DNA from: Lachnoclostridium sp.
Lineage (GTDB): Bacteria > Bacteroidota > Bacteroidia > Bacteroidales > Muribaculaceae
Assembly: GCA_023667185.1 (NCBI GenBank)
Contig: JAMPAP010000001.1
Location: forward strand, 665,333-717,952
Direction: 5' to 3'
Length of the DNA stretch: 52,620 nt
In this document: in pieces, positions 23,964-31,769 of the stretch
How positions within the stretch are numbered: position 1 is the first letter of the stretch
Layout of the letters: each line of letters begins with the position of its first letter
The notes under the pieces: model-generated
What the model saw: only the letters and a program-made list of their open reading frames with translations
Told to the model about the DNA's origin: nothing
Database searches by the model: none
Program-made: the position numbers and the translations under genes

Positions 23964-26819
23964 TTAAAGTGTTTTCTTAACTTCTACCTCTTCGAAGGCT
24001 TCGATGATATCTTTTTCCTGAATATCATTGTAGCCGGCGATGCTGAGACCGCAGTCGTAGCCTGAGGTTACCTCCTTGACATCGTCCTTGAGGCGCTTGA
24101 GCGAACCGAGCTCGCCGGTGTAGCGTACGATACCGTCGCGGATGAGGCGTACCTTGCAGCCGCGCTTGATGCGGCCTTCACGCACGATGGCTCCGGCGAT
24201 GGTGCCCACCTTGGAGATGTGGAATGTCTGGAGCACTTCGGCAGTACCGATGACCTCCTCCTTGATGTCGGGGGCGAGCATACCTTCCATAGCGTCCTTG
24301 ACCTCCTCGATGGCCTGATAGATCACTGAGTAGAGGCGAATCTCCACGCCGTCACGCTCGGCGGCACGGCGGGCTGCCTGAGAGGGGCGCACCTGGAAAC
24401 CGATGATGATGGCATCCGATGCTGAGGCAAGTGTGACATCGCTTTCGGAGATTTCACCTACGGCCTTATGGAGGACGTTGATCTTGATCTCTTCAGTCGA
24501 CAGCTTGATGAGCGAGTCAGAGAGTGCCTCGATCGAACCGTCCACGTCACCTTTGACGATGATGTTGAGCTCGTGGAAGTTACCGATTGCACGGCGGCGG
24601 CCGATCTCCTCGAGGGTAGTACGCTTGCTGGTGCGCAGGCCGAGCTCGCGCTGGAGCTGCTCACGTTTGTTGGCTATTTCGCGAGCTTCCTGCTCGGTCT
24701 CCATCACATTAAATGTGTCACCGGCGGTAGGAGCACCGTTCAGACCGAGGATCAGAGCCGGAGCGGCGGGCCCGGCCTCCTGAATGCGCTGGTTACGCTC
24801 GTTGAACATAGCCTTGATTTTACCGAAGTGAGTACCGGCAAGGATGATGTCGCCTACACGGAGTGTGCCGTTCTGCACAAGCACGGTAGCCACATATCCG
24901 CGGCCTTTGTCAAGCGACGATTCGATGATCGAGCCTGTGGCCTTGCGGTTGGGGTTAGCCTTGAGGTCGAGCATTTCAGCTTCGAGGAGAACCTTGTCCA
25001 TGAGCTCCTCCACGCCTATACCCTTCTTGGCCGAGATATCCTGCGACTGGTATTTGCCGCCCCACTCCTCCACGAGGTAGTTCATCTGGGCGAGCTCCTC
25101 CTTGATTTTGTCAGGGTTAGCGGCAGGCTTATCAATCTTGTTGATGGCAAACACGATAGGTACACCGGCAGCTGAGGCGTGGTTGATAGCCTCAATAGTC
25201 TGCGGCATGACATTATCGTCAGCGGCCACGATGATGATTACAAGGTCAGTCACCTTGGCACCACGGGCACGCATGGCGGTAAATGCTTCGTGACCGGGGG
25301 TATCAAGGAAGGTGATGCGGCGGCCGTCGTTGAGCTTGACGTTGTAAGCTCCGATGTGCTGGGTGATACCACCGGCCTCACCGGCGATAACGTTGGCATT
25401 ACGGATGTAGTCAAGGAGCGAGGTTTTACCGTGGTCAACGTGACCCATGACCGTCACGATAGGCGGTCGGGTTACGAGCTCATCCTCAGTGTCAGCTTCC
25501 TGATGTATAGCCTCGACAACCTCGGCTGAAACATACTCAGTCTTGAAGCCAAATTCCTCAGCCACGATGTTGATGGTCTCGGCATCAAGACGCTGGTTGA
25601 TTGACACCATTACGCCGAGATTCATGCAGGTAGCGATGACATTATTGACAGGGACGTCCATCATCACGGCGAGGTCGTTGGCGGTCACAAATTCAGTAAT
25701 CTTGATTACCTTGCTCTCTTCGGCCTCGTGCTGGGCAGCCTCACTGGCACGGCTTGCGAAAGCCTCGCGTTTTTCCTTACGCCACTTGGCGCTCTTCTTC
25801 TGGCCTTTGTCCTTGTGGGTCAGGCGAGCGAGAGTCTCGCGTACCTGCTTCTGTACATCTTCCTCGTTGACCTCGGTGTGTAGGGGGCGCTTCGGGCCGC
25901 GATCTTTTGACTTGGCGCGCTGGTCGTCACGACGCTGGTTACCATTATTATTATGGTTCTGGCCTGAGGGCTGCTGGTTGCGTCCATCCTGTGAAGCCTT
26001 TTCGATGTCGACCTTCTCCTTGCCTATGCGGCGACGCTTCTTGCGGTCGCCACCCTGCGCGGCATTACCTGCAGCGGCCTGCCCCTGACGGTCGCGGGAG
26101 ATGCGCTCGTTACGGCGCTCCTCCTTTGACTTCTTTTTGGGGCGGGTTGACTGGTTGATGGTCGAGAGATCGATCTTGCCTATTACCTTGGGAGCAGTGA
26201 CAGTGGCAGTGTGCTGAAGTGTGAACACTTCTTCTTCATTCTTTTCATTAGTGTCTGCGGCAGGTTGTGACTTCACTGTTTTTTCGGGTTCGACAGGCTT
26301 TTCAGCAGGCTTTTCAGCGGGCTTTTCAACCGACTTCTCTACCGGCTTTTCAGCGGGCTTCTCGGCGGGCTTTTCGGCGGGCTTTTCTACCGGCTTCTCG
26401 GCGGGCTTATTTTCAACAACGGGCTCGGCCGGTTTCTCTACCGGCTTTTCGGCGGGCTTTTCCACGGCGGGTTTCTCCGCAGCGGGTTCGGGCTTGGCTT
26501 TGACAGGCTCGTTGCGCTTATTGAGTTCAATTTTACCAACCACCTTGGGCACTTGGGCCGTGGTGTGGAGTAATGGATCGAGAGTAGGAGCTACGCGCTT
26601 GGTTTCTTTATCGGCCTTGTCGCGCTGCTCGGTGCGGGGGGCCGGCTTTCCGGCGGCTGGCTGGAAAGCATTGACGAGAATATTATAAGCATTCTCGTCG
26701 AGACGTGTGTTAGGGTTGTTACCGTCCACATGAACGCCTTTTTTTTCGAGGTGCTCGATGACGGTAGAAATCGAAATATTAAATTCTTTAGCTGCTTGAC
26801 TTAATTTAATTCTCGCCAT
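23964..26819 (-). CDS. infB: Translation initiation factor IF-2
   Basis: The 951-aa GTPase brings formyl-Met-tRNA to the 30S subunit. An N-terminal IF2_N-type helix domain ([20 protein letters not shown]) is followed by a long, low-complexity linker with Glu-Lys-Pro tandem repeats (about 115-180) and a basic Arg/Lys/Gln segment (about 225-350). The G domain starts at about 453 with GHVDHGKT (459-466), then DTPGHEAF and NKIDKP, followed by domains II to IV. The sequence is intact through [20 protein letters not shown]. The 135-base gap to nusA has an inverted repeat but no clear promoter, so it is read from the rimP promoter. Confidence 0.97.
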   Translation of the reverse strand: MARIKLSQAAKEFNISISTVIEHLEKKGVHVDGNNPNTRLDENAYNILVNAFQPAAGKPAPRTEQRDKADKETKRVAPTLDPLLHTTAQVPKVVGKIELNKRNEPVKAKPEPAAEKPAVEKPAEKPVEKPAEPVVENKPAEKPVEKPAEKPAEKPAEKPVEKSVEKPAEKPAEKPVEPEKTVKSQPAADTNEKNEEEVFTLQHTATVTAPKVIGKIDLSTINQSTRPKKKSKEERRNERISRDRQGQAAAGNAAQGGDRKKRRRIGKEKVDIEKASQDGRNQQPSGQNHNNNGNQRRDDQRAKSKDRGPKRPLHTEVNEEDVQKQVRETLARLTHKDKGQKKSAKWRKEKREAFASRASEAAQHEAEESKVIKITEFVTANDLAVMMDVPVNNVIATCMNLGVMVSINQRLDAETINIVAEEFGFKTEYVSAEVVEAIHQEADTEDELVTRPPIVTVMGHVDHGKTSLLDYIRNANVIAGEAGGITQHIGAYNVKLNDGRRITFLDTPGHEAFTAMRARGAKVTDLVIIIVAADDNVMPQTIEAINHASAAGVPIVFAINKIDKPAANPDKIKEELAQMNYLVEEWGGKYQSQDISAKKGIGVEELMDKVLLEAEMLDLKANPNRKATGSIIESSLDKGRGYVATVLVQNGTLRVGDIILAGTHFGKIKAMFNERNQRIQEAGPAAPALILGLNGAPTAGDTFNVMETEQEAREIANKREQLQRELGLRTSKRTTLEEIGRRRAIGNFHELNIIVKGDVDGSIEALSDSLIKLSTEEIKINVLHKAVGEISESDVTLASASDAIIIGFQVRPSQAARRAAERDGVEIRLYSVIYQAIEEVKDAMEGMLAPDIKEEVIGTAEVLQTFHISKVGTIAGAIVREGRIKRGCKVRLIRDGIVRYTGELGSLKRLKDDVKEVTSGYDCGLSIAGYNDIQEKDIIEAFEEVEVKKTL
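26280..26477 (-). repeat. Tandem Glu-Lys-Pro codon repeats in infB
   Basis: About 22 imperfect 9- to 12-base units encode [11 protein letters not shown]-type sequence in the IF-2 linker. Length variation by slippage would be tolerated because the region is disordered. Confidence 0.8.
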
Positions 26820-26827
26820 ATATGATT

Positions 26828-26958
26828 ATAAAGTTCAAAGTTCATTTATAAGTAATCAATAGTTAAAAAGTCCATCCCGAAGAGGCTCACCAAGTTCTAA
26901 GCAATCAGTACCGGCCTTGAATCAGATCCGGGAATGAACTTAGAACCCTGAACTTTAT
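26828..26958. repeat. Long-range inverted repeat in the nusA-infB gap
   Basis: The 19-base arm at 26828-26846 (ATAAAGTTC then AAAGTTCATT) is inverted at 26933-26958, where the copy is interrupted by seven extra bases (AGAACCC). The arms flank the whole intercistronic region and could pair in the mRNA. Confidence 0.5.
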
Positions 26959-28250
26959 TTCTGCTCGTCGGCAGACTCGTCGGCTTCAGGCTCCTCGTCT
27001 TCAAATTCAGCTTTAAGGACACGGATCACGTTGTCGACGGTATCTTCTTCAAGGTCAGCCTTGTCGATGAGATCCTGACGCGGAGTGTTGAGGACATTCT
27101 TGGCAGTTACACAGCCTATCTCCTTGAGGGCGTCGATTACCCACTCGTCGATTTCGTCCTTGAACTCATCAAGGTAGATATCCTCGTCAAACACCTCTGC
27201 AGTCTCGCGGTACACATCGATAGTGTAGCCGGTAAGCATCGAAGCGAGCTTGATGTTCATACCGCCTTTACCTATAGCGAGCGACACCTCATCAGGATGC
27301 AGGAACACTTCGGCTTTCTTTTCATCTTCGTCAATGTGGATGCTTGACACCTTGGCGGGGCTGAGCGCACGCTGGATGAAGAGTGAGGGATTGGATGTAT
27401 AGTTGATTACATCAATATTTTCGTTGCGGAGCTCGCGGACGATGCCGTGGATGCGTGACCCCTTAACGCCTACGCATGCGCCTACGGGGTCAATACGGTC
27501 ATCGTAGCTCTCGACGGCGATCTTGGCTCTTTCGCCGGGGATGCGGGCTACGCCCTTGATGTTGATGAGGCCGTCGTGAATCTCGGGCACCTCGCGCTCA
27601 AAGAGGCGGCGGAGGAAGAGGTCGCTGGTGCGTGATACAGTGATCTTGGGATTGTTGTTTTTGTTGTCAACATTAGAGATAACGGCAAGCACAGTCTCGC
27701 CCTTGCGGAAAAAGTCGCCGGGAATGGATTCGCTTTTGGGAAGGAGAAGCTCGTTTTTCTCATCGTCGAGCAAGAGGGTCTCGCGTGACCAGGTCTGATA
27801 GACTTCGCCGCTGACGAGCTTGCCTTCGAGCTCTTTATATTTAGAGTAGATAGCCTCCTTCTGAAGGTCAAGAATCTTTGACTGGAGGGTCTGACGGAGA
27901 TTCAGGATGGCGCGGCGACCGAAGTCAGCGAAATAGATTTCCTTTGTATGCTCTTCGCCCACTTCTACGTCAGGGTCTTCGTCGGCGCGTGCGTCAGAGA
28001 GCGAGATTTCAAGATTAGGGTTCTTGACTTCACCATCGGGCACCACTTCAAGATTCTGGAGGATCTGCACATCGCCCTTATCAGGATTCATGATTACGTC
28101 AAGGTTTTCATCCGTACCGAACATTTTAGCCAATACGTTGCGAAACGACTCCTCAAGGACGCTGATCATCGTGGTCTTATCGATGTTTTTCAGCTCTTTA
28201 AATTCAGCAAACCGCTCCACCATGTTGGGAGCTTCTTCTTTCTTTGCCAT
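26955..28250 (-). CDS. nusA: Transcription termination/antitermination factor NusA
   Basis: The 431-aa RNA polymerase-binding factor has an N-terminal polymerase-binding domain (MVERFAEFKELKNIDKTTMI), an S1 domain (about 135-205, KLVSGEVYQTWSRE onward), two KH domains (PVGACVGVKGSRIHGIVREL; EVSLAIGKGGMNIKLASML) and a short acidic C-terminus. It affects pausing, termination and antitermination. It is placed between rimP and infB, as in most bacteria. The 48-base gap to rimP has no promoter. Confidence 0.97.
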   Translation of the reverse strand: MAKKEEAPNMVERFAEFKELKNIDKTTMISVLEESFRNVLAKMFGTDENLDVIMNPDKGDVQILQNLEVVPDGEVKNPNLEISLSDARADEDPDVEVGEEHTKEIYFADFGRRAILNLRQTLQSKILDLQKEAIYSKYKELEGKLVSGEVYQTWSRETLLLDDEKNELLLPKSESIPGDFFRKGETVLAVISNVDNKNNNPKITVSRTSDLFLRRLFEREVPEIHDGLINIKGVARIPGERAKIAVESYDDRIDPVGACVGVKGSRIHGIVRELRNENIDVINYTSNPSLFIQRALSPAKVSSIHIDEDEKKAEVFLHPDEVSLAIGKGGMNIKLASMLTGYTIDVYRETAEVFDEDIYLDEFKDEIDEWVIDALKEIGCVTAKNVLNTPRQDLIDKADLEEDTVDNVIRVLKAEFEDEEPEADESADEQK

Positions 28251-28298
28251 ACAGGGTTATATGTATATATAATGTGTTGGTTTATTTATTTACTTATT

Positions 28299-28766
28299 TC
28301 ACTTGAATTCGATATGATATCGAGCCTCGCGGATGGAGGATACGGGCAGCTCCTGAGCCACTTCGGTAAGCTTGGGTCGCTTTTCGCCGGGCGCTTTCAC
28401 CTTCTGTAGGGTGACAATGGTGACGGCGTCAGGCGTGTAAGATTCGAGGCGGCCTACAATCTTCTTGCTGTCAGTGGTAAGGATCTCCACCATGTTACCG
28501 ATGTTCTTTTCCCACTGCTGAGCTACCTTGAAGGGTGCGGTGAGCGATGACGTGCCCACCTCGAGGCTGTAGTCCTCCTTGTCGCGGTCAAGGGCAGCGT
28601 TAATCTTGTCAGAGACGGCCACACACAGGTCGAGATCAGCACCTGTAGTGCTGTCAAGCTCCACCACGATGTCATCATCCTTGCTGACAGTTATGTCAAC
28701 GATAAATGCATCAGTATCGGCAATGGCCTCCTCTACTATTTTTTTTACTTCGTTTTTATCTATCAT
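28299..28766 (-). CDS. rimP: Ribosome maturation factor RimP
   Basis: The 155-aa product is needed for late 30S assembly. The N-terminal alpha/beta domain (EEAIADTDAFIVDITVSKDD) and the characteristic region DYSLEVGTSSLTAPFKVAQQW are present, followed by an SH3-like C-terminal domain (KKIVGRLESYTPDAVTIVTL). The ATG at 28766 matches the family N-terminus; the longer reading frame upstream runs through the promoter and is not coding. First gene of rimP-nusA-infB-folK. Confidence 0.95.
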   Translation of the reverse strand: MIDKNEVKKIVEEAIADTDAFIVDITVSKDDDIVVELDSTTGADLDLCVAVSDKINAALDRDKEDYSLEVGTSSLTAPFKVAQQWEKNIGNMVEILTTDSKKIVGRLESYTPDAVTIVTLQKVKAPGEKRPKLTEVAQELPVSSIREARYHIEFK

Positions 28767-28816
28767 ACCTATAATTAATTCGGAGGAAGCGTATGCCCCC
28801 TCCGTGAGTATTGGTG

Positions 28817-28847
28817 CAAAGTTACTAATTTTAATCCGTATATCAAA
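28817..28847 (-). promoter_or_regulatory. Consensus promoter of the rimP-nusA-infB-folK operon
   Basis: On the - strand TTTG (28844-28847), a 19-bp spacer, TAACTTTG (28817-28824), then a 50-base leader to the rimP ATG. Confidence 0.88.
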
Positions 28848-28923
28848 AAGAATATCCTCTATTATGATTACAAGCAGCAAAATTTCACTATTATTAACAA
28901 TCGTTCACTATAATTAGTGCTGC

Positions 28924-28961
28924 ATCATGATGTAACATGATATATAATGATGCATCATGAT
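28924..28961. repeat. 38-bp tandem-palindrome element, copy B
   Basis: Two near-palindromic 18-bp units ATCATGATGTAACATGAT (28924-28941) and ATAATGATGCATCATGAT (28944-28961) separated by AT. Reverse-complemented, it matches 14067-14104 at 34 of 38 positions with no gap. It lies between the rubrerythrin terminator and the rimP promoter, about 77 bp upstream of that promoter's -33 box. Confidence 0.85.
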
Positions 28962-28975
28962 GGCTCTTATTATTA

Positions 28976-29008
28976 CCATAAAAGCCCCGCGGGGCGGGGC
29001 TTTTATGG
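28976..29008 (-). terminator. Terminator of the rubrerythrin gene
   Basis: A perfect 15-bp stem (CCATAAAAGCCCCGC with its complement 28994-29008) around a 3-base loop. The A/T ends of the stem give a T-run in both directions. It lies 15 bases after the rbr stop. Confidence 0.93.
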
Positions 29009-29022
29009 TCGATGGGATGAAA

Positions 29023-29604
29023 TCAATAGTTGTCGGCTTTGCGCTCGAAGAAGCCTTGCGGGAATCCGCATACAGGACATTTCTTGGGAGCTGATTTGCC
29101 TTTGTGGACATAGCCGCAGTGCATACACTGCCACTCAGTCTCGTCCTCAGTGGTGAATTCCTGGCCGGCGGTGAGTCGTGCAAGGAGGCGGTTATAGCGA
29201 TCTTCGTGAACCACTTCCACCTTAGCTACGTTACGGAACAGAGCTGCGATCTGGGGGAATCCCTCATCTTCGGCAGTCTGAGCAAAGTTGCTATAGAGAT
29301 CACTCCACTCTTCACGCTCGCCTGCTGCGGCCTCACGGAGGTTAGTTGCGGTGTCACCTACAACGCCTGCGGGATATCCGGCAGTGATTTCCACTACGCC
29401 ACCTTCGAGGCGGTTAAAAAACTCGGTAGCGTGGGCGAGCTCCTGCTCGGCAGTGATCTTGAATATACGGGCTATCTGTTCGTAGCCTTCCTCCTTAGCT
29501 TTCTTGGCGAAGAGAGTGTAACGAGTACGAGCCTGACTTTCACCGGCGAAAGCAGCGAGAAGGTTATGTTCAGTTTTTGTACCTTTGATAGATTTGGTTT
29601 CCAT
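29023..29604 (-). CDS. rbr: Rubrerythrin
   Basis: The 193-aa product is a peroxide-reducing diiron protein of anaerobes. The ferritin-like domain carries the Glu/His iron ligands in its helices ([39 protein letters not shown]). The C-terminal rubredoxin-type domain has the CMHCGYVH and CPVCGFP iron site. It is cytoplasmic and part of the oxidative-stress defence. The ATG at 29604 gives the family N-terminus [15 protein letters not shown]; a longer frame upstream has no homologous look. There is no -7 box directly upstream, so it is probably read from the box at 29808-29815. Confidence 0.96.
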   Translation of the reverse strand: METKSIKGTKTEHNLLAAFAGESQARTRYTLFAKKAKEEGYEQIARIFKITAEQELAHATEFFNRLEGGVVEITAGYPAGVVGDTATNLREAAAGEREEWSDLYSNFAQTAEDEGFPQIAALFRNVAKVEVVHEDRYNRLLARLTAGQEFTTEDETEWQCMHCGYVHKGKSAPKKCPVCGFPQGFFERKADNY

Positions 29605-29627
29605 ATATATATAATGCTTTAGTGTTG

Positions 29628-29771
29628 TTATAGTCGTTTTAACGTATGGGAGGTGGAAATGTTCATGGCCGGCTGATGGCGGCGTGTGAACAGACGGCTG
29701 ATTGAGGCTGCCACCAGGCTGATGGTCAGCACTATCACTGCGATAAATATCCACATTACTGAAGATGTCAT
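29628..29771 (-). CDS. Possible 47-aa single-pass membrane protein upstream of rbr
   Basis: A 47-aa ORF with one strongly hydrophobic helix ([19 protein letters not shown]) and a basic tail (SRLFTRRHQ). It starts 36 bases after a TACCTTTG box and ends 23 bases before the rbr ATG, so it would be the first gene of the rbr transcript. I recognise no family, and there is no independent proof of translation. Confidence 0.4.
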   Translation of the reverse strand: MTSSVMWIFIAVIVLTISLVAASISRLFTRRHQPAMNISTSHTLKRL

Positions 29772-29807
29772 AATAATATATATTATTGATTTATGACTTA
29801 TAACAAC

Positions 29808-29815
29808 CAAAGGTA
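29808..29815 (-). promoter_or_regulatory. -7 box for the small ORF and rubrerythrin
   Basis: TACCTTTG on the - strand just after the stop of the PurF-like gene. No TTTG at the right distance, so the promoter is partial. Confidence 0.55.
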
Positions 29816-29824
29816 AAAAAATGT

Positions 29825-31714
29825 TTAGCGTTTGTCGAGATTTCCCTCGTAGAAATTCACGAAAGCACGGTTGACGAGGCGAGTGCCCCCGGGCGTGGGA
29901 TAGTTTCCGGAGAAATACCAGTCGCCGGGACAGGTAGGGACAGCCTCGTGCAGGCCGGAAATAGTCTGATAGATGATGCTTACACGGGCGTGGATATTGC
30001 CGTCGCGGGAGAGCATTTCCGCTATCTTGCGGGATATATCCTCGTCAGAAAACGGTGCATAAACGGCTTTCACACAGTTGACAAGCTCAAAGTCGAGCTT
30101 ATCCTCCATTTCCAGACAGCGGCGGTAAGTATCATCAAGTATCGACGATAATCCACGTTCATGGAGCAGCTCCACGGCGGCACGGAATGCGATAAACTCA
30201 CCCATGCGCGACATATCAATGCCATAATAGTCAGGGTAGCGCACCTGAGGCGATGACGACACGATTACTATCTTCTCAGGGTGAAGTCGATCGAGAATCT
30301 TGAGGATAGAACGACTTAGGGTGGTGCCGCGCACTATACTGTCATCGATCACAACGAGCGAGTCAATCCCGGGGCGCACAGTACCGTAAGTGATGTCGTA
30401 GACGTGGGCAGCAAGGTCGTTGCGCGCATCGCCCTCGGCGATAAACGTGCGCAGCTTGATATCCTTCAGCGCGAGCTTCTCAATGCGGACGCGCCGCGCC
30501 ATGATACTCTCCAGCCTTTCCGGCGAAAGATCTCCGGAAGAGATTGCCTCGGAGATAAGACGAGTCTTGATGCAGTCAAGATGAGCATTAAGTGCTTCAG
30601 CCATACCCAGGAAGGCCACCTCGGCAGTGTTAGGGATAAACGAGAAGATGGCATCAGAGATGTCGCCTCCAAGCTCTGAAATGACAGCCGGGACGACATT
30701 GGCTCCCAGCTGCTTGCGCTCGCGGTAGATATCGGCATCGCTCCCACGCGAGAAATAAATGCGTTCAAACGAGCAGCGGGCATTGTCGCTGCAGCCAAGG
30801 ATGTCAGTCACTTGCATACGGCCTGACTTGCTTACTATCAGCGCCGAGCCGGGCTTAAGCTCCTGAACCTGCGAGAGTTCGAGGTCAAACACTGTCTGAA
30901 GTACCGGTCGTTCCGAAGCTACGGCAACGATTTCATCGTCAGCATAATAGAATGCCGGACGTATACCGTGACGGTCGCGGAGCACGGCCATGTCGCCCGA
31001 GCCGGTGGCGGTGCAGATCACAAATCCTCCATCCCAGTCAGGAGCCGCCGAGGCCAGCACCCGGCGCATATCGAGGTTATCCTCAACGGCATGGCTCAGT
31101 TCCGGGTCAACGAGCGAATCACGATACTCGCGATAGATGCGATGGTTTTCCTTGTCAAGAGCATCACCGAGCTGCTCGAGGAGCACCACGGTGTCAGAAT
31201 AGAGGCGCGGATGCTGGCCGCGAGCCACTACCTTGTCGAAGATCCGGTCGACGTTAGTCATGTTGAAGTTACCACACATCAGCAGATTGCGCGACTTCCA
31301 GTTGTTGCGGCGCAGAAAGGGATGGACGTATGACAATCCGCTCTTGCCGGTCGTCGAGTAGCGAAGGTGACCCATATAGATCTGCCCGATGAACGGTGCA
31401 TACCGCTCCACATCCTCGGGCGCAGCCCCAGCTATATTAAAGTCAGCCAGCGTGGACCACACATGGTCAAAGATCTCGCTGATAGCTCCGGAGCCTTGAG
31501 CCCTTTCGCGGAACACATATTCATGACCCGGTACGGAGTGCATCTTCACCACGCCTATTCCGGCGCCTTCCTGACCGCGGTTATGCTGCTTCTCCATCAT
31601 CAGATAGAGTTTGCTCAAGCCGTAAGACCATGAGCCATACTTCTTTTTGTAATATTCCAGCGGCTTGAGCAGACGGATCATCGCTATGCCGCATTCGTGT
31701 TTTAGAGGTTCCAT
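29825..31714 (-). CDS. PurF-like glutamine amidotransferase (amidophosphoribosyltransferase family)
   Basis: The 629-aa product combines an N-terminal nucleophile glutaminase domain (Cys8 in KHECGIAMI; MGHLRYSTTG; RDRHGIRPAFYY) and a C-terminal phosphoribosyltransferase fold with the PRPP motif VVIDDSIVRGTTLS. PurF makes phosphoribosylamine, the first step of purine synthesis. This protein is about 120 residues longer than usual PurF, with insertions (YYKKKYGSWSYGLSKLY and the region 150-260), and Cys8 sits behind a seven-residue leader that would have to be removed. Bacteroidales carry such a long paralogue beside standard PurF, so its real reaction may differ. It follows glnN, whose terminator hairpin ends 8 bases before this ATG. 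Confidence 0.85.
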   Translation of the reverse strand: MEPLKHECGIAMIRLLKPLEYYKKKYGSWSYGLSKLYLMMEKQHNRGQEGAGIGVVKMHSVPGHEYVFRERAQGSGAISEIFDHVWSTLADFNIAGAAPEDVERYAPFIGQIYMGHLRYSTTGKSGLSYVHPFLRRNNWKSRNLLMCGNFNMTNVDRIFDKVVARGQHPRLYSDTVVLLEQLGDALDKENHRIYREYRDSLVDPELSHAVEDNLDMRRVLASAAPDWDGGFVICTATGSGDMAVLRDRHGIRPAFYYADDEIVAVASERPVLQTVFDLELSQVQELKPGSALIVSKSGRMQVTDILGCSDNARCSFERIYFSRGSDADIYRERKQLGANVVPAVISELGGDISDAIFSFIPNTAEVAFLGMAEALNAHLDCIKTRLISEAISSGDLSPERLESIMARRVRIEKLALKDIKLRTFIAEGDARNDLAAHVYDITYGTVRPGIDSLVVIDDSIVRGTTLSRSILKILDRLHPEKIVIVSSSPQVRYPDYYGIDMSRMGEFIAFRAAVELLHERGLSSILDDTYRRCLEMEDKLDFELVNCVKAVYAPFSDEDISRKIAEMLSRDGNIHARVSIIYQTISGLHEAVPTCPGDWYFSGNYPTPGGTRLVNRAFVNFYEGNLDKR

Positions 31715-31750
31715 AAAAAGTGGCGGGTCTGCAACCAATGGCAGACCCGC
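31715..31750 (-). terminator. Terminator or attenuator between glnN and the PurF-like gene
   Basis: GCGGGTCTGC (31723-31732) and GCAGACCCGC (31741-31750) form a perfect 10-bp stem with an 8-base loop. On the - strand five T lie at 31715-31719, directly before the next ATG. The hairpin can both terminate and hide the ribosome binding site. Confidence 0.82.
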
Positions 31751-31769
31751 GGTAAAGAATTTTGAAAAA

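Noticed and set aside
24468-25175. 235-codon + strand frame inside infB
   Set aside because: Antisense shadow of the highly conserved IF-2 GTPase domain; such long shadows are usual in GC-rich genes.
26221-26688. 155-codon + strand frame with Phe-Ser-Ala-Gly-Phe repeats
   Set aside because: It is the complementary reading of the Glu-Lys-Pro repeat in infB and has no independent support.
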